A stretch of DNA of 64,000 bases from Laburnicola sp. R22_1 (GCA_014281115.1 JACONQ010000010.1:1860001-1924000), one strand, 5' to 3'; numbered from the stretch's first letter, positions 22,057-34,347 are shown. The notes: a model not told the origin generated them from the sequence alone. Numbers and translations: made by a program.

Positions 22057-23472
22057 ATGCCGATCTACGGTGTCCCGACGGAGATAGATCAGAAGATCCT
22101 CCATTATCTCAACGGTGATAATGGCACCCTTTGCGCGATGTCGCGGGTCTCCAAGTACTATGGACGCGAGGCGGAGCGGGTGCTCTATCGCAATATCTCC
22201 TTCAATGGAAATGACGGATGGCGCGTCAAGAGCGTCCTGATCGCCTACCTCAATCAGCCCAATCGCGCGAAGTTTACGAAGAGCTTTGTCTTCTATGGAT
22301 CTCAGCCTTCACCGCCTCTTGTCAAATTTATCGACAAGCACACAGCAGTAGTGCAGATGTCCAAGATGGCTACCATCCATCCGGTGCTAGAGGAATTGGC
22401 CGACGAGGTCACGAATGCAGTCCAGCAGCGTACGCGTCTCTTCAACCATAACGTTGCGCCACACCTGATTACAGATATTTGCACCGACTTTCGTGGATTT
22501 TCTGGTGCTTTGGCACTGGTGTTGCACATGGCAGAGAACATCGAGCGGATTGTCCTTGGCCCGTGTAAATCACTTCCTTTCGAGCAGGATGAATTGGATC
22601 GCTCGCTGCGGTATTGGGCCTTGTTTTATGGCCACGCAATGGGCAACGATCTTGACTACACGAAGAACCCCCCGTTCGCCCACCTGAAAGACCTTCGACT
22701 CCATCCACACAATGCAGGTGGTTCTGCATTCAGGATCGCACCGTCCCTCAAGCGTGTGGAAGTTCAAAACATGATCATGCATCCCATGATTACGACGGAC
22801 GCTCTACCGCATTCGCTGCGCAACCTCAACTTGGAAGACGTCGTCCTCGGAATGGAAAACTTCCACAAGATCATCTCGTCGGGCGCGCTCCGCAAGGTTC
22901 ACACTATCCGCCTGAACACAGTTTACGACCGCAACTCCAGAACTGGCGCGCGCATCGGGTACAAAGATCCCGACCGAATGATTGAGGCGCTGGAGACTCA
23001 CGTCCCCGACCTCCAAGTCTTCCACTGCATCAAGACATTCAAGGACTCTATCACCCCAGGAAAGCTGTCTTCCTTCAAGCAGCTCAAGTCCCTCAAGTTC
23101 AGCCAGAACTTCGTGTTTCCCAAGGCAGCCGAGCCGTTCAGCAAGGTCATTGTCGACGCGACAAATTTCCCCAAGAGCCTTCAAAAAGTTGAGATAGTTC
23201 ACGCAGATCTCAACATTCTCTCCTATCTCTACCACGCCCACACGGACAACCTTACCAATTACGTCCATGCCGTAGAGGAGAATACTTCCCACATCAACAA
23301 AGCTGGCTTGCCTAACCTCGACCGAGTCACCGTCCAATCCCTGAATAGCTTCCAAATCCCCGCGAACAGTTGGCTCATCGGGTACAATCACATGGTCTTC
23401 ACGGTCGTCCCAGACGCTCTAGCAGAGTCAGGATGTTGCATTGCGGACATCTACTTGTCTTGCGTTGTCTAA
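22057..23472 (+). CDS. F-box-like protein, single exon
   Basis: Probably an SCF-type adaptor. The ATG at 22057 follows the repetitive leader; the frame stays open further upstream but only through the repeat array, so the first ATG is preferred. The protein has 471 residues. The N-terminus (GVPTEIDQKILHYLNGDN, then CAMSRVSKYYGREAERVLYRNI) is a typical fungal F-box. The remainder has spaced leucine-rich segments such as HLKDLRLHPHN, SLRNLNLEDVVL and QLKSLKFSQNF, suggesting a short LRR-like solenoid. No introns are needed. Substrate unknown. Confidence 0.72.
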   Translation: MPIYGVPTEIDQKILHYLNGDNGTLCAMSRVSKYYGREAERVLYRNISFNGNDGWRVKSVLIAYLNQPNRAKFTKSFVFYGSQPSPPLVKFIDKHTAVVQMSKMATIHPVLEELADEVTNAVQQRTRLFNHNVAPHLITDICTDFRGFSGALALVLHMAENIERIVLGPCKSLPFEQDELDRSLRYWALFYGHAMGNDLDYTKNPPFAHLKDLRLHPHNAGGSAFRIAPSLKRVEVQNMIMHPMITTDALPHSLRNLNLEDVVLGMENFHKIISSGALRKVHTIRLNTVYDRNSRTGARIGYKDPDRMIEALETHVPDLQVFHCIKTFKDSITPGKLSSFKQLKSLKFSQNFVFPKAAEPFSKVIVDATNFPKSLQKVEIVHADLNILSYLYHAHTDNLTNYVHAVEENTSHINKAGLPNLDRVTVQSLNSFQIPANSWLIGYNHMVFTVVPDALAESGCCIADIYLSCVV

Positions 23473-24836
23473 AGCGTAGACATGAGCACCTATTGGGGAA
23501 GTTGTTTTTAACTCTTGCCTGATTTGCATGGTCAACACTACACGGCGATCGAATTTTTTTTTTCAAAAAAATGGCGAATGGAATTTATGAGACAGGGCAA
23601 GAAGGCCGTCTCTCACACACATCATGTATATATTATCAGAGTCTTCGGTATGAAGCTCCACCATGAGGCAGCAAATGCCCTCACATACGATTCAAACATC
23701 AGAAAATGAAATGCAATGTTCAAATGCACTGCACTGTGTCTCTAATTCCTGTACAGTGACTACAGTCTGCCTGTTCGTGACATGTATATTGGTGCTTCGT
23801 ATTGTGCCTTCCCTGTGTCGTCATCACTTGTCGTCAAAAGCCGTTGCACACTACGTCGCACCCGTCCGTCTACCCGCGGACGGGTAGATGCATGCGCTTC
23901 AAGCTAGTAGCTAGGTAGGATGGAGCGTGGGGTGCGCTGACTTCGGAGTTCTCTCCAGGTCTCTTCTATGGACGCCTATTCGTCCGCAGATACACACTAC
24001 AGCTCTTTGTAGTTCACATCCGCAAGTGCTACATGGCTTCCTGCCTTGATAAAGGGTCTGAGAGTCTAGTGTCGAGAAAATTACCTAACGCGTACTCTCA
24101 AACGCCGGCGCCGCAGCAATATTAACAGGCTACAGCCTCGCGTGGTATCCGGGGGACGACCGGGGCATTTTCCTTGATCAGTGAGAGCCTGGTATGTATC
24201 CCAGGACACTATCCTTGGAAATTTTCGTCGTCGATAAGCGATGATAGAGAGCTAACCGACCATTACCTACTACCGGAAACACTCGACGTCGCTATATTCA
24301 ACCCAGGCATAGTGCGACACGAGCCTTTACGGATTCTTTATCACGCCGAATAATGACAGGACAGGTCGTACATACCTAACCCTTTGACCAATACCCTCGA
24401 TCGTTGGGCTGGCGTGGGCGGCGTCGTAAGCTTCCATCATGATTGCGTCTCTCAGATTCCTCCTCGGGAGGATTCCCTCTGCATCTGCGGGCCTCGTCAC
24501 TTTGCTAAGGCACTAATTGCTTGGTGCTTCATGCCATTGCACAACAGAGCGGCTGGCGAGCAAAGAGACCTCGGAACCGACGAGACGCATGCGAAAGAAA
24601 AGCTGGGCTGGAATCGAGCGCGAATTTCGGCTGATTCAACCAGGTAACAAAACGAAGGAGATACCGCGAGACACGTCTTGAGTGAGGTGTCACGAGTAGA
24701 TGTGGAAGAGACAAATTTAGGCACACTGGTTACAGCGGGTCGGTGGGACAGCCTATAAGCCGAGATTAGATCGATGGCGAGACGACATGGGTCGAGTATT
24801 GTATATGTTACCTATCATAACAGCGCCTAAATTCCT
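23473..24836. other. Intergenic region between convergent genes
   Basis: No gene seen. A short perfect palindrome-like sequence, CTACCCGCGGACGGGTAG, sits at 23870-23887. A T/A run of about 18 bases is at 23550-23570. Small open frames near 24384-24724 overlap on both strands and show no domain. Confidence 0.45.
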
Positions 24837-25779
24837 TTATCCCGAGCTGAAATTGCCCTCGACCCATCCGCCGTCAACATACCATGATGCTTTAGTTACA
24901 TACTTGCTCTCGTCGCCGAGCAGAAACGCGATCGATGCAGCGACCTCCCACGGCTGGCCAATGTCGCGCTTGATGATGGCGGGAATGTTATCTTTCGATA
25001 GATTGAACTGGCCGGCTGGGCAGTTGAAAGGTTTCTCCATCATCTCCGTGTCGATGCACCCACTTTGTCAAGTGTCAGCACAGTTCGGTTCTCTTCGTCT
25101 AGACATATGGGAAGAACGGGTCACTTACGGGCAGAGCGCGTTAACACGAACACGCCTTGGTGCTCCTTCAAAGGCAGCGACCTTGGTAAGGCCAATCAGA
25201 GCATGCTTCGCAGAAACATAAGCTGCGACCCCTCCAGAGGCGTAGTTGCTGGTGACACTGCCGACATTGACAATGGAGCCACCGTCTTTGATGACCTTCA
25301 TCTGTTCTTTAAGATAGTTAAAAGTGCCGGTAACGTTGACGTGTAGCAGCTTAGAGAAATACTCCGGATCCAAGTCGGTTATCGGAAAGATCTCTCGCTG
25401 TTCCAAAGCTACGGAACTTGAGCGTCAGCACTTGAGCCACATAGATACATGTTCGGCTCCTTTCCGATCGGATGGGACGTTACGTACCGGCCAAATTCGC
25501 ACACCCATCCAGCTTCCCATACTTAGCCACCGTCCGATCTATCCACGACTTGACGTTGTCAAGCTTGCCGATGTCGACGACACATGTCCAGTACCTTTCC
25601 TTTGCTTCAGGAAACTCCTGGTCGATTTCTGAAGCAGCTTTCTCGAGGTTGGCTGCTGTAGTTGCGCACATGGAGACTGTGGCTCCGCGTGCAAGAAGGT
25701 ATTTGCTGAGAGCAAGGCCAGTACCGCGGCTGGCGCCGGTAACTGTGATGACTTTGCCAGCAAAGTGCTGGGTATTCAC
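24837..25779 (-). CDS. Short-chain dehydrogenase/reductase (classical SDR)
   Basis: NAD(P)-dependent oxidoreductase; substrate unknown. Exons are (about 25779)-25488, 25408-25129 and 25062-24837, joined in phase by GTACGT and GTAAGT introns. Motifs: cofactor loop TGASRGTG, CANLAG (the NNAG counterpart), catalytic Ser in NVGSVTS, YxxxK in AYVSAK, then PGCIDTEM and the C-terminal YVDGGW. About 265 residues, the usual SDR length. The 5' end is unresolved: the frame is open to 25908 but has no ATG, so a short first exon probably lies upstream, perhaps including the ATG near 25977. It may be a levodione-reductase or oxoacyl-reductase type enzyme. Confidence 0.8.
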
Positions 25780-27162
25780 TGCGTATGAGCTTGCTATCTT
25801 GATGCTGGTGCAATCCAGAGATGTAGATTGGCGAAAGACAGGGATGGAAGAGGTGAGCAACGAGGTATGCAGTAAGAGATTAATGAATACAAAGAGAATG
25901 GGAAACACACGTTGCAGAACCTAATGCAACATCAAGCGTCCTCAGCAGCCAGCTAATGACCTTCCGTACGCGTTGCCCCTATTCATCTTGGTGCTGTGGA
26001 GCCTGAGACCTGAGGAAATCTTTCCCTGTACATACAATTGCTAGGATAGCCTAGGTGCCCTACGTATTCTGTGTATAGTTAGTACTGGGTGTATTCCGGG
26101 AGCCATTGCCTGGGAGTCATGGACAAGTCTCGGAAGATCCGACAGATCGGAAGGCGAGGCTGTGACCGATCCTACTTTCGACATCGTAATTGGTGAGTTC
26201 TCCAGTACTATTCCGAGATGTCCACGCCAGAATTGTAGCGCCATTTCAACACAAACGTGAGCTGGTTGGCCATGGCTTTACTCGAGCCAGCCGCCTCCCC
26301 GTGGATGCCGTAACCGAGCTATATATTCCTTCGAGTGCTTTTTCCGGTGCCTCTGCCGTTAACACTTGTTAAAACTGGGTTTGGGAAGGCTGGAGAATGG
26401 CATGGCATGGTTCCACAGTTTCTTCTCGCACGCGTGCAGGGCTCGTTTTCCCTTCTCATCCGACAACGGTTTCGGGGCTTTTTTTCGGTGATTCACCAAG
26501 CTCAATGGTTACAGCTGAGTTCGTGTGTGCAAGAGCTCGTACTCGTAAATGTACTGCATCCAGAGAATTGCAAAGATAGTTAGGGCGTTATTGGACGGCA
26601 TTAGGCGAGCCACGGAATTGTTGTGATACGATTCCGCGGACCATTTCGCGAGCTCTACCACTTTGATCTCCACCGCTCATGAATCATTTACCACTCCGTC
26701 TCCGCCATTCATGATTAATAGCACGGGCCCCTCCTCGTCAGTAGTTCTGATTTGCTGTTGCTGCGAAGAATAGTGGGATGATCAAATGCATGAACTCGAT
26801 CCTTGAACGTAGTCAGGACGTTTTGCCCCTCAGAAATCGCATGTCTTTCTGATGATCCTGTGATTCCCGTTGTTGCGGTCTCCACTACAATCGTGTTACG
26901 GTGACGCATTGACAGCGACGGGGGTTCAACGATCCTGTTCAGACCGTTCCAAGGCCCTTCATGGCCCCAGTATTCACCTGACGATCCCTTCCACCCTGCA
27001 GGTTTTACGACAGCGGAACCAGGAACCGCCCCTAATCGCACGGCAGACTCATGTATATGAACACTGGCGTATAACTCTGCCCCACAGGCTCAGACTTACT
27101 CGCTTCAATTGATTGTTCATAATTTTCTGTTTGTCCGCAGTCTCTATTGTACGCCGCCGAAG
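25780..27162. other. Intergenic region
   Basis: It should hold the missing first exon and promoter of the SDR gene at its left end. Otherwise I see only short overlapping frames, none with a recognisable domain. Confidence 0.4.
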
Positions 27163-27701
27163 ATGTTGGACTCGATCGACTCATCATGGCTACCGCTGGT
27201 GGTGAGACAGGCTGTAGATAACGCGACCGGCGTAGTGTACGTGATTGATCCGCCGCCAGGCCAGAGGAGGTACACTGGTGATGCCAGACCCAATCGGCAT
27301 GAAGAACTGATAGTTGTTACCGTCTCAACGACCATTGTGGCGCTCCTGGCTGTTTGCCTGCGCATGTTCACGAGGTTGTATGTTACGAAGAGCGGTCTTG
27401 CCGTAGACGACTGTAAGCAAAATGCACCCAGTCCCTAGGAGGAAAGGACGCTGACGAATCCAGATATGATCTTGATAGCGATGGTTTCTTCGTTTGTGTT
27501 GCTCGGAGTGAACTTCGAACGTGGGTTAATCAACTCCTCATCGTGGGGAACCCTTTACTCACGTAAATAGATATCGATCTCGGCCTAGGATACCAGCTGT
27601 GGGATGTAGAGATGGTAGATTTTGCGGGCGGCTTCGCAGTCAAAGCACTGGAAAGTGCCGGATCTCTACGAATTGACCATCTTGGAAGACCACTCCGATA
27701 A
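27163..27701 (+). pseudogene. Truncated SAT4/rhodopsin-domain (Pth11-like) membrane protein
   Basis: The fungal integral membrane proteins of this group have seven helices and about 350-400 residues. Here exons 27163-27412, 27464-27520 and 27571-27701 splice cleanly into 145 residues. They cover only the N-terminal tail, helix 1 (ELIVVTVSTTIVALLAVCLRMF), the loop RLYVTKSGLAVDDYM, helix 2 (ILIAMVSSFVLLGV) and the extracellular GLGYQLWDV segment. The frame then ends at a TAA, and the following 450 bp contain nothing like helices 3-7. The intron signals survive, so the truncation appears fairly recent. A short expressed product is possible, but a relic is more likely. Confidence 0.65.
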
Positions 27702-28185
27702 GGGCTCTGCTCACCACAACGTCAGCGATGATGAAACAAGGCTGTGGGCGGGTCAGCCTGGCGTGATGGCCATTGTATCGGTGAATGCGTGGTTTGGCAG
27801 TCAGATACCTTGGGCAAAAACAGCTTGAAAATCAATGAGTGTGGGCGAGCCAGCAGTCGAGTTCCAGTCGCCCTTAGAGTTGTTAGCGGAGTTGATAGGT
27901 ATACTGGCATTTCATGTACCTGAGCGAGGGATGCACGGTACATGTAAGCTGCAGCATGCATGTGGGCCGCGGGCGTCACCCGGTCACGGGAGCTGCTGTG
28001 GCGTGCGGGGTGAATCTGGGGTTGAAGCTCGGACCATTGGCGTGAGAATGGAGCCCGCTGCCCCTCTTCTGCCCACCCTCTGACCATCGCCCGCACACAC
28101 GACTCCTCTCCAGTGTCTCCACGCCTACCTCCCCAGCTTCGTCCGTATAACATCTCTTCTGCCGTCCTCAGAATTCCCAATCAAG
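27702..28185. other. Spacer and promoter of the DJ-1-like gene
   Basis: No gene seen. If the membrane-protein relic were complete, its remaining exons would fall here, but I find no matching segments. The last 120 bp are C/T-rich, as expected for the leader of the next gene. Confidence 0.4.
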
Positions 28186-29222
28186 ATGAGTGCAATTGCC
28201 GACAACAACGATGGGCCCATCGAGGTCGTCAAGGTGCTGTTTACCCTCTACCCGGGCTACAACACCCTCGACGTAGCGGGCCCGCTGGAGATTCTCAGCC
28301 GAGCCCTGCATAACTTCAAGGACAAATGTAAGCACAGCAGCTCTTTCCAGCTCAACGGAGCTCAATTGGCAGCTCCAATGTAGACGTCCCTTGTTGACAT
28401 GTGGCTGCAGCGAGCAAGGCGTTCGAGGTGCAGTTTGCGGGTACCTCGGCCGCCATGACCTCTGTGCAGGGCCTGACCATCAAGGCCGACTTGGACTACG
28501 ATGACGCCAACGACGAGCTCGAGGACATTGATGTCATCATCGTCCCCGGCGGCGAAGGCGTGTTCGACGTCCTCAAGAACAAGGCCGAGCCTCTTGGTCT
28601 GCTCTCCAAGTACGTCGAGCTCCAGGAGAAGAACCCCGCCAAAGAGCGCACCATTCTGGCTATCGACATCGGCACCCTCCTCCTCGCCCAGCAGGGCATG
28701 CTCGAGGGCCTCGCGGCTACCACCCATCCCGACTACTACACCCGTCTGGAGCAGATCTGCCAAGAGGCGTCCACCCGCGACCTCTCCATGCGCACCGATG
28801 TCATGGAGGAGCGCTACGTGGTCAACAACGCTAGGTTCGATTTGGGTGAGAAGTAAGCGCACCCTTGGGCCCTACCATGTTAGCCTCCGATACTGACAAC
28901 ACCCAGCCCCGATGACAACCCGTACATTATCAAGAAGGCGCGTGACGGCGGGGACAACACACAAAACGCGCGGAGGAAGTCGATCGCACGGAAGGGCAGC
29001 AATGCCTGGAAGGAGTCTCGCCGCCGCGAATCCATCGCTCGGCGTGCCCACCTGCCGCTCGGTGGTATGCGCATCATCACCACGGGCGGCGTCACGGCCA
29101 GCTTGGATGCTAGCTTGTACTTGGTGGGTTCGTTGGTTTCCCACGAGTCGGCCCTGGAGGTCGCTCGTGTTATGCAGTATACCTGGATCAAGGGCGTTAC
29201 GGTCGATGCGATTGACGTTTGA
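28186..29222 (+). CDS. DJ-1/PfpI-fold (class I glutamine amidotransferase-like) protein lacking the nucleophilic Cys
   Basis: Exons are 28186-28327, 28411-28852 and 28907-29222 (299 residues), with GTAAGC donors. The fold is clear: VLFTLYPGYNTLDVAGPLEIL at the start, then DVIIVPGGEGVFDVL, then ILAIDIGTLLLAQQGML at the nucleophile elbow. Active members have Cys in the VCTG elbow; here Asp132 takes its place (IDIG), so hydratase, peptidase or glyoxalase chemistry through Cys is unlikely. A basic Arg/Lys/Ser-rich insert follows near residues 205-235. The end (GGVTASLDASLYLV then VARVMQYTW) matches the C-terminal half of ThiJ/PfpI proteins. The role may be regulatory or structural. Confidence 0.82.
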
Positions 29223-32200
29223 GCCAATGCTCAGATATGGCGGCGGCGTTGGAAGCATCTTGGGAATATGCCGATTCGGAAATGGTCGGTCTGAAATGTC
29301 GGGTGGATAGAACAGCGCTCGAAACCATGTACCTTTAATGAAGAGGCTAGAGTCCCCTCTCTATTATGTGGTCGCAACTGTGTTCATTGTAATATCGGTC
29401 TTAAGAAGTTGAAAATGCTCTCTCTACAAGTGAGGTAGTACTCTAGTCTCCCAAGTCAAGCATCTTATGGTTTCGCACCAGTATCGTACACCTTTTTACT
29501 GCTATATTTATTACAAATTTGGGGCCTCCCTTCACATACGACCATAGGAACTTGAGAACAAGCCATCCCGTCCGCTCTGGCCAAATTTAAGCAAGTTGCC
29601 GGTGAGAGAGTAGCTAGGTTAGCGATAACTAGCGAACACTCGCTGTTGTATGTTTTTTTTTTCGGCTGACTTTTTAGCGCCTGCGCGAGTCAGTCAGTGT
29701 TGGATTGTGGTGGGTCGAGATTCGCGAAGATCGAGCTGTGGGTGACCAGGTTGGAACACGGGCTGTTGTTTCATGTATGTTTTTGCAATTTTTTTCGCAT
29801 GTTTCGTTTGAGGAAGGCGCGAGTCGTGCTGTACCTGCCTCCCTTAGGAGATTCGCGCGCTTGCTTGTCTTACCAGGTGCAGTGCGGGTTATTGGTTTAA
29901 TGGGCCGTAGTTGACACTGTTATTTCCTTTTCTTCGCTACCATCGCTGTTAAGCTATTGTTCTCACTATTGAATCTTATAATCGATATAGCTTAGTTGCA
30001 AAATAAAATATAAACAATAAAACGCTAGGGTACATAAGACGGAGTGGGCTGCACAAAACCTAGATATTGACTTGGTTAGGGGACTGGATGGCAGAGTCGC
30101 GGACGGTGGATGTCTCGACAAGTCCAACTTCCAAGGTTGCATCCAAGAGAGATAAAACCAGCTCCTTGCACCAGCTCTTCCAGAGAGGAAGAATACGGCA
30201 TAGAAAATCATCGCAATGGACTGGACCACTGTCGCGCTGGCTAGTGTGGGAAATCATCAGATCGCATGCTGCCGGAGGCACCAGAATCTTAGAACTGTAG
30301 AGCCAGCAACAGCACTCTTAATTATTTGCCCCATGCTATAGGCTACAACATAGTTGTCCCCTCCATTGAGGTCCACATAGTCCAACTCTATACATGTATT
30401 CCTTGTCTGCGTTGTCTTCGCCGTGGTTGCAGCGGCGGCGCTCGCCTTCGTTCAAGGTTGCCGACGTTGGTGTGTGGGTAGGAGCAGTGATTCGATGTTT
30501 GACGGATTGCTACGCAGAGCCGGAGGCGGATCTGACAGTGTTCACCTTGTAGCTTAAAGAAAGACTGTCCCATTGATGCTTTCGCACTTGTACGTGGTCG
30601 CAGGTTACTCGCGCTGCTTCCTGTCTACAACCATAGCCTGGAAGTGCATCTAGCTATGGAGAGGGAATGGATTCTTTAGGGCCATCTCCACCAAATTAGT
30701 AGTCGTGTAAGCTGACGGCAACGAAAGGAGAACGAAGAAGGCTGACTGCAGAGGCGATTGCTTGACCTACTTGATACGAGAAGCCGTCCTCTCAGTGCAT
30801 CCGAACAACTTTCGTTCTTCAACAACGATATCCGTAACTTGCTCTTTGGCCCAACTATGACATTCCCTATTGTTATCTTTTTATTTTCCACTATTAGCAT
30901 GCGCTCTAGAGCGCTATCAGCACTATTATGATCCTGGGGAAGTCCTGATTCTTCTCTGTTGCCCTTGGTAGCTACTCATGCTCGAGGAAGTTTGGAAGTA
31001 TGCCGCTACGAAGGATGTCTCAGGTATGGCCTGCTACGTTGAAGATTGAGTCAGAGTAGAGTACGATAGAAGTATCCGCTTGTCTGCATTTATCTTGCTT
31101 GCCCCAGGGCGATCCACTGTTGAGAATTCTTGTGCGGGCATTGTAGGAGGCGGCCAAGGGAAAGTGGAGCGGTCACCGGACTTGCAGTCGCTCACCAGTC
31201 TGTGGTAAGACATCGGTCATCAGGTACAGATGCAATGCCCCTGCAACTGTCAGGCCATGAGTACCAAGTGCATTGCCAACGCAGGCTCCGCCGAATGGCT
31301 TGGTACTGTGAAAACATCCTCGCTAGGGACGCATTCCGTAGTAAATGACAGTGGTCGCAGGTAAAACACAATCGCCAAAAGAATAACAAACGTGACGCAA
31401 CGCTCCCAGTATCCAGGATCACAGTGCATATACGCTCTCTATGTATTTTTCAGCAAACCAGTCCAGAGTCTTCTGCACGGCATTTGCTTTGCACTCTACA
31501 ATCCATCTGCTTCAGCCGCCGCGTCCGACCCATGCACACTGTTAATATCGCATACCATGGTCCTTATTCGGCGACCACTGGATGTTCTCCCCCCAGACCC
31601 CACTCGGACTTTATTGCGCCACGCCTGCGAGAGTGCCGGGTAAAACAGGGATTACGGACCTGGAGTTCAACAGGGCAATCAGAGTAAAGAAGGCGCTAGA
31701 AGGTTTTTCTGGCGCAACGTAGTGGCGGGTAAAAGGGACTTCGGGACGAGGCCAATGAGTGTTGGTGGAAGCTGGAGGACTGGGCGCTGTGATGCAAATG
31801 AGATGCGACGGTGGTTAGTTTGCTACGGAGCAGGAGGCTAGGGGAGGTAGCGCCTGCTCCGTAGACGGGGCGTTCTTTTGTGCACGCAACTCTGCTTCAA
31901 CCTCAGTGGTGGTCGCGATCGGCGCCTGTCCACAGCACGGCAGCACGGCCATGTGAAAATTTGCTCTACCACTGTATCCGCCTGTGCTATGGAGCGTGCG
32001 GGTTCGTGCACGGTCAACACCGGACTACACGCCTCCTGAAGCCTGACTTATCTCGACTTCACACCAGTACATCCGGTGGCTGTCTTGGCTCTCTTCCATC
32101 TTTGCATGTGTGCGTCAAGTCCTCATGCATCAGCTTATTCCTCAGTAAGCAAGCCATGAGGCTGCAATATCTCGACATGGAGGGAATTCTTCTGATTCCG

Positions 32201-33040
32201 AACCACCCTGGCCTCGGGACGTTCACAGGCATCAGACCCACAGGAAGGATTCTGGTAATCGACTTTGTGTACCCCTGTGGTATAACACTGCTGAACCATA
32301 ACAGTCGCCCATGGCGCGGACAGCCACATTCGCATGCTTCGCTGCAAGTCATGCTTCCACCAATATCTCTTCATCTCTGTCCATCTCACATGTAACGTAG
32401 GTTCTCGTGGCCTTGAGTGCTACCTAATCTACTACATCCGTACCCAGGCGCCCAAACGGGAGCACGCATGGTCAGAAACTTCGGAAATATCCCTCCACCG
32501 CCCTCCCACGCTGAAGCCACCACAAACCTCTCAATATGAGAAGGCTGCCACCCGATTCGATATGCCAAGTTCTATGGAACCATAAAGGAAAGCCGCTGCA
32601 TAGGCCACTGCCACGGGACTGTTTTCGTAGCCGCCAAGTGACTTGTATGCGCCCGGATCTCCGGATATCGAGGTGAGGATCCTGCGGCGATTCGATGCGA
32701 GCGCGTGGCACTCTACCGCAGACCACCCTTAGACAGTCCAGAAGGTATGGGGCCCCAGAGTTGCCGTAGTAGGGAGCAGGATTCATATCGGGCACGACGT
32801 GGTTGTGCCCAATCGTTATATGATTTAGATTAACCCCATATTTCAGAGAAATCAGCGATCAAGTTTCTGCACCACCGGCAGTTGGCGTGTGGGTGGCAAC
32901 GGGGCCATGCATGCTGTTATAAGGCTTCACTAGGATACGTGCTCACGTTTTCTCTCTGCGCTTCCGCTCTTTGCCTCCATTCTACTAATCTTCGCTGCAT
33001 ACCTTTTGAATTAAGGTCGACACGACAATCGCTAGTCACT
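29223..33040. other. 3.8-kb gene-free region
   Basis: No supported gene. Open frames are short and overlap on both strands; the longest, about 170 codons at 31,880-32,395, has no recognisable domain. I do not see transposon termini or an rRNA/tRNA signature. Composition is ordinary, unlike the AT-rich block on the right. The last 150 bp form the pyrimidine-rich leader of the DUF1996 gene. Confidence 0.45.
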
Positions 33041-34347
33041 ATGCAGTGGGCTACTTTCACGGCTGTCGCCGCGCTCCTCGCGCAGAATGTCAACGCTCAG
33101 AACATGTTGCGGTTCGCTTGCTCACAGCTCGTCGTTGAGCGAACGGATCCGCTCGTCAACCCGGGCATGAAGTTCACGCCTCATCTGCATCAGATCGTCG
33201 GTGGAAACAGCTTCAATGTCACTATGGACCCCGCCAACGACCCGGCCCAGCTCTCTACTTGCACTTCTTGCAGCTTCGTTCAGGACAAGTCCAACTACTG
33301 GACCGCCGTCATGTTCTTCCACGCGAAGAACGGCTCATATATCCGCGTTCCCCAGATCGGAAACGGTGGCCCCCAGGGCAAGCTCATCAACAAGGGGGGT
33401 CTGGATGTCTATTACATTCCTAGCGGCAGGGTCACCGCCTTCAAGAAGGTATGTGTCCTGTTTCGAGTGCCATAAACGGTCACTGACCATGTACAGGGTT
33501 TCCGCATGTTGACTGGATCCGCCACGAACACGGATGACAACAAGGTCGCTAGGGGCAACATCTGCCATCGTTGCTGGACAGCCCCCAGTGAGGACACCTT
33601 CGTCGGTGCTCAGCCGTGCTCTGGCAGCGACACTGTCGCCATTCCGTCCGACCCCAGGTGCAAGTTGATCCGCCAGACTATCATCTTCCCTGCGTAAGTT
33701 GCTCAACAAGGTTTAATATCATGGGCTAACGAGTGGCAGATGCTGGAACGGCAAGGACCTAGGTTAGTGCATCGACTGTTGACCAGCTCAGACGGTGACA
33801 CGCTAACATGACAAGATTCTCCCGACCACCAGAGCCACGTCGCCTACGGCCAGGGCTCCGGCGCCAACGGTGGTGGCTCCTGCCCGTCGTCGCACCCCGT
33901 CAAGCTTCCCCAGGTCATGTACGAGCTGATGTGGGATGTGTCCAAATTCGCCGACAGGAGCCTGTGGCCCACTGATGGTTCCAAGCCCTTTGTCTACTCC
34001 ATGAACCTTGGGTGCGTATCTCCGCTTCGTAATTGCACTCGTCGTGTGTGTTAACTGTGGAATAGTGGCTCCGCCGCCCACGGTGACTACGTCTTCGGCT
34101 GGGAGGGCGACTCCCTCCAAAGGGCCATGGACAACGGCTGCAACCTCAACAATGCCTGCCCCAGGGCCGGTCTGACCACCCAGCCCGAAAGCCAGTACAG
34201 CGCCTGCACCAAGAAGCAGCAAGCGACCGAACAAGTTGACGGCTGTAAGTTTTTCCCCCTGCCTCCTCAACCTGTGCCCATCATACTAACGCTTCCTTCA
34301 AAGGGCTCCAAGATTTGCCCTTGGGCGACCCGGCCATCAAGGTATAA
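33041..34347 (+). CDS. Secreted DUF1996 family protein
   Basis: Function of the family is unknown; members are secreted or wall-associated fungal proteins. Exons 33041-33448, 33497-33693, 33740-33762, 33816-34011, 34066-34244 and 34304-34347 give 348 residues, all phases consistent, including a 23-bp micro-exon. A signal peptide covers about residues 1-19 (cleavage after VNA). Family marks: FACSQLVVERTDPLVNPG, the HLHQIVGGNSF motif, TSCSFVQDKSNYWTAVMFF, the CWNGKDL segment bridging exons, and HGDYVFGWEGD. Conserved cysteines are present. The last intron could alternatively extend past the TAA at 34345 (GTATAA to CCAG), changing only the last few residues. Confidence 0.9.

Noticed and set aside
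31880..32395. 171-codon plus-strand open frame in the long gene-free region
   Set aside because: No domain, signal or intron support; minus-strand frames are open over the same bases.
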